A stretch of 36,892 nt of DNA from a bacterium (GTDB lineage: Bacteria > Myxococcota_A > Bradymonadia > REDH01): positions 1-36,892 of the forward strand of contig JAUICO010000043.1 of NCBI GenBank assembly GCA_030427825.1, written 5' to 3'. A model generated the notes under the pieces. That model ran no database searches and was not told where the DNA came from. It worked only from the letters and a program-made list of their open reading frames with translations. Positions 23,646 through 32,442 of this stretch are shown one piece after another; within the stretch, counting starts at the first letter, position 1; every line of letters starts with the position of its first letter. The translations under genes and the position numbers were made by a program.

Positions 23646-25847
23646 TCAGAGTTCGGAAAGCTCAAACTGTCGCGGAAACCACCGGCCATCGATTCGAATC
23701 ATGACCGAGACTGCTCCCTCAGGAACAGCCACCGACGCGCCGCAGGGCAGAGTCTGGGAGGCCGCTTCTGGGATATTGAATGTGCACTCAAGCGACGGCG
23801 AGTTCAACCACGCCGCGTCGATCGCCACTGAGAGCATGTCGTCAGCATACAGGAGCGAGATCCAGTCCGGTTCATGCACGTCGACGACCGGGTCGTCGGC
23901 AGAGCAGGCGTACGCAACGACAGCGCCCGAGGGAAACCGCAGCCGACCGGAGCCTCCCGGCGCCAGCAGCTGATAGGGGTGCCCGAGCTGCATCTGGCCC
24001 TGCACGTGGCGGAATCGGATCGGACCGTCGCCTCGACTGATCCCATAGCCACCGCCGTTGGACGGCGCGTAGCGCGGGTGCGGGATGACCGTGCAGCGGT
24101 GCGGCACATCCGGGCGAATGTCGGTATGGACCCGCGGCCTGCCGATGAACGAGATCGTCAGCAGGTCGAGGCGCCCATCATGATCGAAGTCCACGCGCGC
24201 GGCACCGCGACTCGCTGACGCCCACATGTTTGTGCCTGAGGGCGGTGCCAGTGAGCCGCTCGATGCTTTCGGGATGCCGGCGGCTCCCCAAAACTCGGCG
24301 GCGCCACTGTCGTCATAACTCGGCGGCGAGATCCCAACCTCGCTGTTGTAGCGACGGAAGCTGCCCTCGCTGTCCTGGAGCAGCACAGAGTCGCGCACCT
24401 CTTCGAAGTACTCCACCGCCGCGCCCGGGTGCCGCGTGCTGTGCGAACGCAGCGCCATGTGCCCTTCCGTCACAAAGAGATCATCGATTCCGTCAAAGTT
24501 GAAGTCCTCTGCGATCGCGCCCCAGGAGAAACTGAACACGTTGCTGAGTTGGGGTTCCATCGCTGCGCCGGACGGCTCCGAGATATCGACAGGGTCTTCC
24601 CCGTCGAAGTACATCAGCCGATTTGGTCCCCAGTCAGTGAAGTACACCGCCTGCCCGCTGCCTTCGACCCAGGGCGTCGCGATACCCATGAAGGAAGCGA
24701 AGCGGGTGTCGTCCGGGGCTGCGAAGACCCGGCGGAGTCCGCAGCCCTCACCAATACCGCAGCGGATAAAGAGACCGCCGGGGTCCCGCGACGTGTTTCT
24801 GTCGACGGGGTTCGAGTAGGTGTCGTTCGCGACGATAATATCGAGCAGGCCGTCATCGTTGTAGTCGATCGGTGCCATCGCAAGGGTGTTGGTCCGATGC
24901 GCGGCGAAGCCATCACGGCCGTCGTCCAGAACTTCAAATCGGAAGCCGCCCTCACCATCCTGAAGAATAATGGCGTTCGACATGTCATCTTCGTTGTTTC
25001 GATTCAGCTGCTCTCGGCAACCGAGCACAATGTCGATGAGACCATCGTGATTGTAGTCCTGCGCAAGAGCGCTGCCCGTAACACAGGCGAGACGTTCAGC
25101 GCCCAACACATCGATGAGGTCGATCGTCTCGCGCACCGGGTGAAAGCGCTCGATTCGGGCAAGGTATCGCCCGTACACAAAGAGCTCGGCTCGGCCGTCG
25201 TTCTCAAGGTCGATGGCGAGACCGCCGGTAGTGATCTCGTCAAAAGCGAAACAGATATCACGCTCGAATGCGATGTGACCCGGCGTCGAGGTGTTGCGAT
25301 AGATGCAGGGTGGTGATCCCTGCGGCAGAGTCTGTCCGAGGAACACGTCGACCCTGTCGTCGCCGTCGAAGTCGAGCAGAGCTCCACCGGCGCCGTAGCC
25401 GAAGTTGTAGTCGATGACATTGAACGCGATGTGGTGGTCGCTGATGCCGGAAGGATACACGCGCGCAAAGCTGACGTCCGCCGGTCCCTCCTCCGAAAGC
25501 ACGGGAGGCGTAGGACCTGCGTCGCCATCGGGCCGCAACGTACCGGCGTCCACCGGAGGTGTGCCGAGGTCAGCACCTGAGATCGCGTCTTCAGCCGTAG
25601 CATCGTTCCACGGCCCGGCGTCGACGAGCGAAGTCGGGGGCACGCTCTCAAGCGCAGTGATATCCGTGACCGCGTCGACACCGGAGTCGGCATCCAGCTC
25701 GTCGGAGGCAGACGATCCGGCAGAGTCAGTGCAGGACGCGGCAAGCAGTGCGAGCAGCGCGACGAGTGGGCAGATCTGCAGGCAAGCGCGCCGGCCGCCG
25801 TGTACGAAGCCCGCCGCCACCGGGTACGCCAGGGTTGCGTCCGACAT
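23646..25847 (-). CDS. FG-GAP/VCBS-repeat lipoprotein with ASPIC/UnbV-like end
   Basis: A 733-residue exported lipoprotein with a long n-region, hydrophobic core (VALLALLAASC) and lipobox Cys39, then an Asp/Ala/Ser-rich linker to about 115. Six calcium-type DxDxDGxxD repeats of VCBS/FG-GAP propellers occur near residues 159 (DFDGDDRVD), 213, 264 (DYNHDGLID), 328 (DYNDDGLLD), 448 (DFNFDGIDD) and 553 (DFDHDGRLD). The last 150 residues (GPIRFRHVQGQMQLG, RFPSGAVVAY) resemble ASPIC/UnbV domains. It is probably a surface beta-propeller of the CRTAC1/UnbV type binding calcium. The start is uncertain: ATG 25847 is chosen, ATG 25973 is in frame but leaves only 16 bases to the divergent PPIase gene, and GTG 25820 is also possible. 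No clear ribosome site helps. Confidence 0.85.
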   Translation of the reverse strand: MSDATLAYPVAAGFVHGGRRACLQICPLVALLALLAASCTDSAGSSASDELDADSGVDAVTDITALESVPPTSLVDAGPWNDATAEDAISGADLGTPPVDAGTLRPDGDAGPTPPVLSEEGPADVSFARVYPSGISDHHIAFNVIDYNFGYGAGGALLDFDGDDRVDVFLGQTLPQGSPPCIYRNTSTPGHIAFERDICFAFDEITTGGLAIDLENDGRAELFVYGRYLARIERFHPVRETIDLIDVLGAERLACVTGSALAQDYNHDGLIDIVLGCREQLNRNNEDDMSNAIILQDGEGGFRFEVLDDGRDGFAAHRTNTLAMAPIDYNDDGLLDIIVANDTYSNPVDRNTSRDPGGLFIRCGIGEGCGLRRVFAAPDDTRFASFMGIATPWVEGSGQAVYFTDWGPNRLMYFDGEDPVDISEPSGAAMEPQLSNVFSFSWGAIAEDFNFDGIDDLFVTEGHMALRSHSTRHPGAAVEYFEEVRDSVLLQDSEGSFRRYNSEVGISPPSYDDSGAAEFWGAAGIPKASSGSLAPPSGTNMWASASRGAARVDFDHDGRLDLLTISFIGRPRVHTDIRPDVPHRCTVIPHPRYAPSNGGGYGISRGDGPIRFRHVQGQMQLGHPYQLLAPGGSGRLRFPSGAVVAYACSADDPVVDVHEPDWISLLYADDMLSVAIDAAWLNSPSLECTFNIPEAASQTLPCGASVAVPEGAVSVMIRIDGRWFPRQFELSEL

Positions 25848-25989
25848 CCCCGGCGACGCCGGTGCAGGTGCCTCCGAGCCGGCATGCACGGGTAGCGTGC
25901 GACGCGGCGGCGTTGCGGCGCGCGGGACCTGCGAAGGGCGCAGCCGGCCGAATGTGCTGACTCTTTTCGTCATCCGGGTCAGTGTGTAG

Positions 25990-26889
25990 TTGATTCCTCC
26001 GCTGTGGCAAAGCCGCCGCCGCCCTCCGAGGTTCTCTGTACTGGCCGCTGCAATTCTCAAAAGTCCGCTTCTGCACTTCTTCGTCGTCGGTGCCATCGCT
26101 TTCCTGGCGCTCGCAGCTGCCGGGGACGACGAGGAGGCGACAGGTGAAGACGAATCCGTGATCGTCGTGCCGGGCATCGAGGTGCTGCGAATGCGCGAGC
26201 TCTTTCGTGCGCGCATGGAGCGCGATCCCGCAGACGGTGAGCTGGACGCCATGATCCATGACTACGTGCGTGACGAAGTCATGTTTCGCGAGGGCCTTCG
26301 CGCGAAGCTCCACCTGGACGACAACGTCGTCCGACGCCGCATGGTTGAGCTGGTGGAAGCGCTGGTGATTCAGAGCGCCGCCATCGCAGAGCCCGACGAA
26401 GCAGAACTCCGCGCGTGGTACGCTGCGCATCAGGATCGCTTTCGGACCGAAAGGCGCCTCTCGATTTCGCACATCTATCTGGGACGGGGCCGCGAGGCAG
26501 ACACCCGGGAAGAGCTGGCGGCTGAGGTACTGGCTGCGCTGCGCTCAGACACCCCCCTTCGGGATGTTGGCACCGGGCGCCTGCGGGTCACCAGCTTCCC
26601 AACGCGAACAGAGAGTCAGGTGATTTCGACCTTTGGCGAGGACTTCGTCGCCAGGCTCGCAGATCTCGAAGTCGGGACCTGGAACGGTCCGCTGGATTCT
26701 CCCTACGGACGCCACGTCGTCCGTGTGGATCAACGGGAAGACAGCACCGTACCGGCGTTTGAAGAGGTACGCGACGACGTCGCATCCGACTGGCTTCGCG
26801 CGCAGCGTGCAGAGGCCGACACCGCCGAGTTGGAGCGCCTGATGCAACGCTACGAGGTGATCGAGGACGCGGCGGAGGCGGCCGAATGA
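25990..26889 (+). CDS. Membrane-anchored PpiC/parvulin-type peptidyl-prolyl isomerase
   Basis: A 299-residue protein with one N-terminal membrane helix (about 26-44, SPLLHFFVVGAIAFLALAA) and an acidic periplasmic linker. A SurA-N-like helical part follows (about 60-140, VLRMRELFRARME, VRDEVMFREGL). A rotamase domain at about 145-275 has SHIYLGRG, FGEDFVARLADLEVGTWNGPLDSPYGRHVVRVD. The start is a TTG directly after an in-frame TAG; no other codon upstream of the helix is a usual start. Parvulins of this layout assist folding of exported proteins. The stop overlaps the HupE-type gene (ATGA), an arrangement I have seen for PPIase/HupE pairs in other bacteria. The client is unknown. Confidence 0.85.
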   Translation: MIPPLWQSRRRPPRFSVLAAAILKSPLLHFFVVGAIAFLALAAAGDDEEATGEDESVIVVPGIEVLRMRELFRARMERDPADGELDAMIHDYVRDEVMFREGLRAKLHLDDNVVRRRMVELVEALVIQSAAIAEPDEAELRAWYAAHQDRFRTERRLSISHIYLGRGREADTREELAAEVLAALRSDTPLRDVGTGRLRVTSFPTRTESQVISTFGEDFVARLADLEVGTWNGPLDSPYGRHVVRVDQREDSTVPAFEEVRDDVASDWLRAQRAEADTAELERLMQRYEVIEDAAEAAE

Positions 26890-27932
26890 AGGTCCGTCGC
26901 AGTCGCATCGCGCTGATCGTGCTTGTTCCGGCGCTGCTGTTCGCTCAGCTGCTGCTCTTTGCCGGCAGCGCGGCCGCGCACCGCTTCGCGCCCTCAGTGC
27001 TGGGCGTGAACGATTCCGGCGGCGGCCGCGTCGACGTGATGTGGCGCGTACCCTCGTCGAGCTCCGGCGGTCCCAGCGCGGGGCCGGCGCCGGTGTTTCC
27101 CATTCGATGCGAGCGCCTGGGAAACCCGATCGCGTCGGTCGAAAGCGGATACGTCAGCGAACGCTACTCTCTGCAATGTGGCGGCAACGGATTGGCCGGC
27201 GACAGCATCGCGTTCACCGGCATCGACGGCTCCGGACGCCACGCCCTGGTTCGCTATACCGGACCGGACGGCGAGCTGCACACGGCGATGATGCGCACCA
27301 GCGCGGAGCGATTCCGAGTGCCCGGCGAGGGTGTAGAGGGCGGCGCCGAAGGCTCGTCCCATAGCGTCGGCGCCTATCTCGTGATCGGTGTTGAGCACAT
27401 TCTTCTGGGGCCTGATCACCTGCTCTTTGTGCTTTGCATTGTCCTGCTGGTGCGGGATCGGAAGAAACTCTTCATCACCATCACTGCGTTCACGCTGGCC
27501 CACAGCATCACGCTGGCCCTCGCCGTTCTCGACATCTTCACGCTGCCCTCGCCGCCCGTTGAAGCCGCGATCGCGCTGAGTATCGTGATGCTGGCAGCAG
27601 AATCTCTGCGGCAGGAGCGCGACACGGTGACGGCGCAGAAGCCGTGGCTCGTGGCTTTTGCATTCGGTCTGCTCCACGGGATGGGCTTCGCCGGCGCCCT
27701 TGCCGAAGTCGGATTGCCATCGAACCAGGTCCCGGCTGCGCTCGTCCTCTTCAACGTGGGGGTCGAGCTGGGACAGATCGCGTTTGTCCTCGCGCTGCTC
27801 CTCGTCGGGGCCGCGCTCGCGAAGCTCAGTGAGTCGTGGAAGCGCCGTGGCCTGCTGCTGACCTGCTACGCGACCGGCTGTCTGGCTGCGTTTTGGACCA
27901 TAGAACGGGTTGTCGCATTTCGCGGCGGATGA
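26886..27932 (+). CDS. HupE/UreJ-family membrane protein
   Basis: A 348-residue protein. A cleavable signal (to about AAA-HRF, residue 31) and an extracytoplasmic domain (about 32-160) precede the HupE/UreJ_2 membrane domain. Its family motifs are GVEHILLGPDHLLF (His171, Asp177, His178), TAFTLAHSITLALA (His206), EAAIALSIVMLAAE, FGLLHGMGFAGAL (His264) and LFNVGVELGQ. HupE proteins are proposed nickel/cobalt permeases, and the conserved His and Asp are thought to bind metal. This large form with an outside domain is widespread and its substrate is not established. It is coupled to the parvulin gene. I infer that the PPIase helps fold the extracytoplasmic domain. Confidence 0.88.
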   Translation: MKVRRSRIALIVLVPALLFAQLLLFAGSAAAHRFAPSVLGVNDSGGGRVDVMWRVPSSSSGGPSAGPAPVFPIRCERLGNPIASVESGYVSERYSLQCGGNGLAGDSIAFTGIDGSGRHALVRYTGPDGELHTAMMRTSAERFRVPGEGVEGGAEGSSHSVGAYLVIGVEHILLGPDHLLFVLCIVLLVRDRKKLFITITAFTLAHSITLALAVLDIFTLPSPPVEAAIALSIVMLAAESLRQERDTVTAQKPWLVAFAFGLLHGMGFAGALAEVGLPSNQVPAALVLFNVGVELGQIAFVLALLLVGAALAKLSESWKRRGLLLTCYATGCLAAFWTIERVVAFRGG

Positions 27933-27967
27933 TAGCCGCCCGCAATCCTCCACGCAGAGAAAGACCG

Positions 27968-29005
27968 ATGAATGCTCGACGCACACCGTACCTCCTTGTC
28001 CTGATCGCGGCATGTACCCTGGTCGTGAGCGGTTGCTCCGATGACGGAGACGGCACCGACAACAACGGCGGCGATGCCGGCGGCGACGCCATGGGCGACG
28101 CGGGCGGAGACGCAGGCGGCGACACAGGCTCGGACGCTGACAGCGGCGGCGATCCTGTCATCAGCTTCGAATGCCCGGGCTTTGAAATCGCCGAGGGACT
28201 CAACTCCGGCATCTCGATTTCGGGTGTTCAACGCACCTTCGATGTGGCCTTTCCCGCGAACACGAACCAGGAGATGGGCGTGGTGTTTTCGTGGCACGGC
28301 TACGGTGACAACGTCGACAACTTCAAGAACTTCTTCTCCGCTGCGACCGACGCGTACGCGGACTTTCCGCTGATCGTTGTCACGCCCGAGGATACGGACA
28401 TGTTCCCGATCGGAAACGCGCAGGGCCTGGATTGGGACATCTTCCAGACGCGTGACGGGGTCTCGAATCGCGATGCGGATCTCTTTGAGGCCGTGCTCGG
28501 TTGTTTGAATCAGGACTACGACATCGACCCCACACACGTGCACGCGATCGGCTTCAGCGCCGGCGCCATCATGACCAACCTTCTGCACGCCAGGTACTCC
28601 GACCTCGTCGCCTCGGTGATCTCGATTTCAGGCGCCTGGTTCAACGACCAGGACACCGCCGACAACGTGAACACGATGGGCTTCGCTACCCTGAACTGGG
28701 ACCCGCTCACGCAGAGCAGCAGTGGCGCCATCCTGATGACACACGGCGGCGATACCGACGTCTTTGGGGTCGGCGGCCAGCAGATTATCGACTTCGAACT
28801 CTCGGCCGGCTACGCGGTTCCCCACCTCGTCGGCGCGGGCCGCACCGTGATCGACTGCTCGCACAACAACGGGCACCAGCCGCACCCCGGCCTGAACCTG
28901 AACCACTACCTGGACTTCCTTCAGGACAATCCGGCCGGCGCGACCTCGCCCTACCTCGGCGGCAATCTGCCTTCGTCGTTCCCGTCGTCCTGCGGCGTCG
29001 AGTAA
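27968..29005 (+). CDS. Alpha/beta-hydrolase lipoprotein (PHB-depolymerase/LpqC-like)
   Basis: A 345-residue lipoprotein. ATG at 27968 begins a type II signal (LLVLIAACTLVVSGC, lipobox VSGC, Cys23). A Gly/Asp repeat linker runs to about 62, then an esterase domain: VVFSWHGYGDN (oxyanion loop, about 106), the nucleophile elbow GFSAG (Ser197), THGGDTDVFG (Asp262 or Asp264) and NNGHQPHPG (His303). The layout fits the LpqC/poly(3-hydroxybutyrate) depolymerase or feruloyl esterase branch, with activity at the cell surface. It is 35 bases after the HupE-type gene on the same strand, so co-transcription is likely. Upstream in-frame ATGs inside the HupE gene are rejected because they precede the lipobox signal badly. 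Confidence 0.87.
   Translation: MNARRTPYLLVLIAACTLVVSGCSDDGDGTDNNGGDAGGDAMGDAGGDAGGDTGSDADSGGDPVISFECPGFEIAEGLNSGISISGVQRTFDVAFPANTNQEMGVVFSWHGYGDNVDNFKNFFSAATDAYADFPLIVVTPEDTDMFPIGNAQGLDWDIFQTRDGVSNRDADLFEAVLGCLNQDYDIDPTHVHAIGFSAGAIMTNLLHARYSDLVASVISISGAWFNDQDTADNVNTMGFATLNWDPLTQSSSGAILMTHGGDTDVFGVGGQQIIDFELSAGYAVPHLVGAGRTVIDCSHNNGHQPHPGLNLNHYLDFLQDNPAGATSPYLGGNLPSSFPSSCGVE
28067..28153 (+). repeat. Gly-Asp-rich tandem linker repeat
   Basis: Degenerate GGCGGCGAYGCC-type units encode GGDAGGDAMGDAGGDAGGD and similar residues 34-62 of the esterase lipoprotein. The segment is acidic and likely disordered, and may bind calcium or act as a surface spacer. Length variation between strains is expected for such a repeat. 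Confidence 0.8.
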
Positions 29006-29045
29006 GCCGACGGCGCACCTACGCCCCGTCGCCGGCTGCGCTTTG

Positions 29046-29070
29046 CGCCCCGGCCGGGACCGGCGGGGCG
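29046..29070. terminator. GC-rich hairpin between convergent genes
   Basis: CGCCCCG (29046-29052) pairs with CGGGGCG (29064-29070), with an inner partly paired GCCGGGACCGG segment. It lies between the esterase lipoprotein stop and the convergent SDR stop (29072). No T-run follows on either strand. Confidence 0.4.
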
Positions 29071-29071
29071 A

Positions 29072-29983
29072 TCAGGACCAGCGGAAGCCTTCCATCGTCT
29101 GACTCTCGCTGTATTGATATTCGAAGCCCGTCGTTTTCACGAACGCCGAGCCATCGACCACGACCGGGTGCTTGATATGCGGCGTCGCGGAAGACGGCAT
29201 TTTCGGGAAGCCAAAGCGCCCGAGAGAGCGCCTGAAGATGGGTTCCGGCAGGGGAATCGCGCGGCGTCCCGTCGCGCTGCACAGCAGAGACAGGGGCACC
29301 GGCGGCGGGCCCGCGACATTGAAGACGCCGCGCAGCTTGTGATGCACGGCGCGCACGACTGCCTCTTCGGCGTCATGCTCGTGCATGAAGTGGAACAGCG
29401 GATCGAACCCCATCACCATCGGCACACGGGGCCCTTCCAGGTACGTGGCCAGGGTGCCTCGACGGCCGGGGCCCAGGGTATACACGAAGCGAAGCACCGA
29501 GGTGTTCAGCTCAGGCCATCGCCAGAGCGCTGATGCTGCAAACATGTCGGCGGCGACGAGGTCCGCCAGCTCCGGAAAGGTCGATCCGCCCAGCGGCGGC
29601 TCGTCCTCGGTGTGGTAGAGCGGAGAATCAGACGCGGCGCCATAGATCGTGTGCCGGCCGACGAATACGGCCTGCTTCACGCCGTACTTCGCGCAGTGCT
29701 CGAAGAGTCGGCGCGTGCCGACGAGGTTGATGCGATAACGCTCTTCGAATCGCGTGGTGAAGTGTGTGACCGTCGCCATATGAATCATGGCGTCGGGCTT
29801 CACCTTGCGAAACACGTCTTCAGCGGGGCGCTTGCGGATGTCGACGGTGTGCATCCCGATCTCGCGGGGTGCATCCGGCCACGGGCGCCGGTCGATGCCG
29901 TGGACCTCGTGCCCGTCGGCGAGGAATCTGCGGGCCACGCCCTTCGCGATAACACCGGTGATACCGGTGATGAGTACTTTCAC
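29072..29983 (-). CDS. Atypical SDR-fold protein (epimerase-like, degenerate active site)
   Basis: A 303-residue extended-SDR-fold protein. The nucleotide-binding start [15 protein letters not shown] keeps GxxGxx but the third Gly is Ala (GITGVIA). HMATVTHF (68-75), [10 protein letters not shown] and RFVYTLGPG fit the epimerase family. The usual Ser is not clear (VGRHTIYG) and no Tyr-x3-Lys is visible where it is expected: residues 134-150 read [17 protein letters not shown], with Phe136 and Ala140 at the most likely places. It may bind NAD(H) without catalysis, or use another mechanism. Its start overlaps the acyltransferase stop (ATGA). It is probably a sensor, carrier or assembly partner of the acyltransferase; that is inference. 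Confidence 0.85.
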   Translation of the reverse strand: MKVLITGITGVIAKGVARRFLADGHEVHGIDRRPWPDAPREIGMHTVDIRKRPAEDVFRKVKPDAMIHMATVTHFTTRFEERYRINLVGTRRLFEHCAKYGVKQAVFVGRHTIYGAASDSPLYHTEDEPPLGGSTFPELADLVAADMFAASALWRWPELNTSVLRFVYTLGPGRRGTLATYLEGPRVPMVMGFDPLFHFMHEHDAEEAVVRAVHHKLRGVFNVAGPPPVPLSLLCSATGRRAIPLPEPIFRRSLGRFGFPKMPSSATPHIKHPVVVDGSAFVKTTGFEYQYSESQTMEGFRWS

Positions 29984-30834
29984 CGGCCCCTCACAAGTGG
30001 CTCGCTGTCATCAGGCATTCGGTTGAGCATGAAGTCGCTGGGGCGCGCCGCGCGGCCGGCGTCGATGAGTTGCCGAATCTCGGCGCGCACCTCGCGGATG
30101 TACCCGTCGATCACGTTATCGGGTTCGGTCCCGTCGCCTTCGAAATGCATGGGTTCGCCGTAGTACACCTGGCAGGCCACCGGCAGCGGAACGGGGATTA
30201 GCTGAGGCGGAACGGGGATGTAGGGCGCACCGATGAGCTTCGCCAACAACTTGAGGTGCAGCATTGTCGGAAACGCTTCTTCGGCGCCGACGAACGCAGT
30301 GGGCACGACAGGAACTCCGGTCCGCAGCGCCAGGCGCATGAAGCCGGTGCCGAAGCGGACCAGCTTGTAGCGATCGCGGTACAGCTTGCCGGTACCACGA
30401 GCGCCTTCCGGGAAGGCGAGCACCAACCGGCCGGCGTTGAGCAGGCGTTCACCGTGCTCCGGGATTCCCGTAAACTGCCCGACACGCGCCAACATGGGCG
30501 AGGCGAAGGGCCACTTGTGCAGGAAATACTCCACCATGCCGTGGGCATGCCGCGGCGGGTCGTGGTCCATGAGCAGCGAACACAGAATCATGGCGGCGTC
30601 GAAAGCGAAGCCGCCGGAGTGATTCGATATGATCAGGGCGCCGCCTTCAGACGGCACGTTCTCGGTCCCGAAGGAGGTAACGCGCAGATAGTGCTCATAG
30701 GCCGCGTACATCGGCGTATAGAACACACCGAGGTGCTTCTTAGAGACGCCGAACTCATCGAGTCCGTACTCGTTAAAAGGTATCGTCAGCCGGTCGAGCT
30801 GAGCTGCGACGGCGGGATGTACAGGCAGTTCCAT
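29980..30834 (-). CDS. PlsC-like lysophospholipid acyltransferase
   Basis: A 284-residue acyltransferase of the LPLAT superfamily. Motif I is NHSGGFAFD (His72 to Asp79, an H-x6-D spacing like MGAT/LPLAT-like members, not the plain H-x4-D). Motif III is [10 protein letters not shown] (141-150), and [13 protein letters not shown] is the late strand motif. There is no strong membrane helix, so it is probably a peripheral inner-membrane enzyme that transfers an acyl group to a glycerol- or other lipid. Start choice: ATG 30834 (MELPVHP) is the first before the conserved region, ATG 30864 and GTG 30879 are possible, and none has a clear ribosome site. It is coupled to the degenerate SDR gene by a 4-base overlap. 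Confidence 0.88.
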   Translation of the reverse strand: MELPVHPAVAAQLDRLTIPFNEYGLDEFGVSKKHLGVFYTPMYAAYEHYLRVTSFGTENVPSEGGALIISNHSGGFAFDAAMILCSLLMDHDPPRHAHGMVEYFLHKWPFASPMLARVGQFTGIPEHGERLLNAGRLVLAFPEGARGTGKLYRDRYKLVRFGTGFMRLALRTGVPVVPTAFVGAEEAFPTMLHLKLLAKLIGAPYIPVPPQLIPVPLPVACQVYYGEPMHFEGDGTEPDNVIDGYIREVRAEIRQLIDAGRAARPSDFMLNRMPDDSEPLVRGR

Positions 30835-30983
30835 TCGGGTTGAATGTAGTCCGCGTACGGTCATCGGTGCAATGAGCACGGATCAGGTCGCATCGGGCCC
30901 GAGGCGAATACGAGCGCAGAACGCCTTGTTAGATGCTCGGCGCGGGCATCGGCCGGCACCCGAATCGGACCTTGAAACTCGCG

Positions 30984-31008
30984 TTGACAGCCGATTTGTG
31001 ACTACATA
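30984..31008 (+). promoter_or_regulatory. Candidate promoter upstream of DsbA-like gene
   Basis: A consensus -35 TTGACA is at 30984-30989 and TACATA at 31003-31008. The spacing is only 13 bases, below the normal 16-18, so this is a weak candidate. It lies 30-50 bases before the ATG of the DsbA-like gene and is the only TTGACA in the 203-base spacer. Confidence 0.22.
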
Positions 31009-31037
31009 GCCCGACCCCGCCCCGCAGGAAGGCGAGA

Positions 31038-32003
31038 ATGAAGTTTCGATCGTACAAAGCTCTGATTCCGGCCCTCATCGCAGTCGTCTGCGCGGGCGTG
31101 GTACTGGCGGTTGTGCTTGCGCAGGGTGGGAACGCTTCCGCGGACGGCGAGGCGTCGGGAATTGCGGACGATCGCTACCCGGCGCTACGATTTGAGCGGC
31201 TCCCGCAGGAAATGCGAGCGGAGTTCGTACGCCAGGCCGGGGCTACCCTGTGTCCCTGCCGTGGCATCGTAGCGAGCCTGGACCAGTGCCTTCAGTCCGC
31301 GGAGCAGAGCTGCCCCATCGCCATCGACGCGGGCGCCATCATGCTTGAGCAGGTGATGCTCGGCACGGACGACCTCGAGATTACAGCGATGATTCAGCGC
31401 TACGTCATCGCAGCGCGCGCCTCCCACAGCTTTGACTTCGCGAACACCGCCGGCCGTGGGACCGAAACGCCTGATGTCGTGGTCGTCGAATTCGCAGACT
31501 TCCAATGCCCGCACTGTCGGCGGGTCGCTGAGTCCCTCACGGACATCGTCGACGAGCACGGGTCGCGCGTGCGGGTGTATTTCAAGCACTTCCCGCTCAG
31601 TTCTCATCGGAACTCGATCGAGGCGGCCCTGGCGGCAGCGGCGGCGAACCGACAGGGCAAATTCTGGGAGATGCATGACCTGATCTTCACGAACCAGGAC
31701 CGCATTCGAAACACCCAGGACCCCCTGGACCTGTTCCAGGGCTGGGCGAGAGACATAGGTCTGGACCTTGAGCAGTTCGCAACGGACTTCAACGACCCCG
31801 CGCTGTATCGCAGCGTGCGCGAAGACAAGCAGGAGGGCGTTGATGCCGGCGTAAGCGGCACTCCGACTCTCTTTGTGAACGGCGTGCGCATGCTGGAATC
31901 GCCGAGTCACGAAGCTATCGTCGGGCGGATCACGACTCTCCTGGCAGACATCGACGCGGGCAGCGCACAGCCGTGGCGGCAGGGAGCCGGCAGCAATGAG
32001 TAA
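31038..32003 (+). CDS. DsbA-family periplasmic thioredoxin-fold protein with extra Cys segment
   Basis: A 321-residue protein. A signal-anchor (about 9-28) leads to an N-terminal segment with four Cys: C72-P-C74, C84 and C92, spaced CxC-x9-C-x7-C. The C-terminal thioredoxin fold (about 145-305) has VVVVEFADFQCPHCRRV (active-site Cys157 and Cys160), FKHFPLSSH and the cis-Pro loop SGTPTLFVNG (Pro276). CPHC is the DsbA-type redox motif. It would oxidise or isomerise protein thiols outside the cytoplasm. The Cys-rich head is not part of the DsbA core and may bind a metal, form structural disulfides or relay electrons. A GAAGGCGAG ribosome site precedes the ATG. The gene overlaps the coiled-coil lipoprotein gene by 8 bases. 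Confidence 0.9.
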   Translation: MKFRSYKALIPALIAVVCAGVVLAVVLAQGGNASADGEASGIADDRYPALRFERLPQEMRAEFVRQAGATLCPCRGIVASLDQCLQSAEQSCPIAIDAGAIMLEQVMLGTDDLEITAMIQRYVIAARASHSFDFANTAGRGTETPDVVVVEFADFQCPHCRRVAESLTDIVDEHGSRVRVYFKHFPLSSHRNSIEAALAAAAANRQGKFWEMHDLIFTNQDRIRNTQDPLDLFQGWARDIGLDLEQFATDFNDPALYRSVREDKQEGVDAGVSGTPTLFVNGVRMLESPSHEAIVGRITTLLADIDAGSAQPWRQGAGSNE

Positions 32004-32442
32004 GACCTTTGCCACGCTGGCCCTGGTGGCCGCCTTCTCGTTGTCCGGCTGTTATCTGGCCGCCGACGGCCGCTCCCTTGAGCAGCGAATCGGCGCTCTC
32101 GAGACGCAGGCGACGATGATGCAGGAGTCCGCTGAGAGTGAGCGAGCTCGCCTCGTAGAGCTGATCGGCCGTGCTAAGGGCGAGATCGCCCGCCTCGAAC
32201 TGGCGATCAGCGAGGCGCAGGAGATCCTGCGCAGAAACAGCGCCGACCTTGGTGTTCAGGTGGACGGCCTGGCGCAGTCGATCAGCGTTCTGCGCGGTCA
32301 CCTCGAAGAGTCGCGCTTTCACCACACAGAGCTGCAGCAGGAGCTGGAGCTGCTCCGGACCGACCTCGAGTTTCAGCTCAACACGGTCCTTGAGAGCATG
32401 ACACCCGCCGAGGCCGGCGATGGCAGCGACGACGACTGGTGA
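31996..32442 (+). CDS. Coiled-coil lipoprotein
   Basis: A 148-residue lipoprotein with signal MSKTFATLALVAAFSLSGC and lipobox LSGC (Cys19). Almost all of the mature part (about 28-132) has heptad-like Leu/Ile spacing in an E/R/Q-rich helix (SLEQRIGALETQATM, IARLELAISEAQEIL, LQQELELLRTDLEFQL), so it is a long coiled coil, with an acidic tail. It recalls the trimerising N-terminal part of YbgF/CpoB but lacks TPR repeats. Its stop overlaps the next gene start (GTGA), so it is co-translated with its neighbours. Likely an outer-membrane-bound spacer or partner in the thiol-redox group. No catalytic role. Confidence 0.8.
   Translation: MSKTFATLALVAAFSLSGCYLAADGRSLEQRIGALETQATMMQESAESERARLVELIGRAKGEIARLELAISEAQEILRRNSADLGVQVDGLAQSISVLRGHLEESRFHHTELQQELELLRTDLEFQLNTVLESMTPAEAGDGSDDDW

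Noticed and set aside
25848..25973. Extension of the FG-GAP lipoprotein to ATG 25973.
   Set aside because: It adds 42 Pro/Arg-rich residues before the signal and leaves 16 bases to the divergent PPIase gene; kept only as an alternative start.
26994..28013. A 339-codon minus-strand frame opposite the HupE-type gene.
   Set aside because: The plus strand has a signal peptide and HupE motifs in full; the minus frame is charged low-complexity sequence typical of a shadow.
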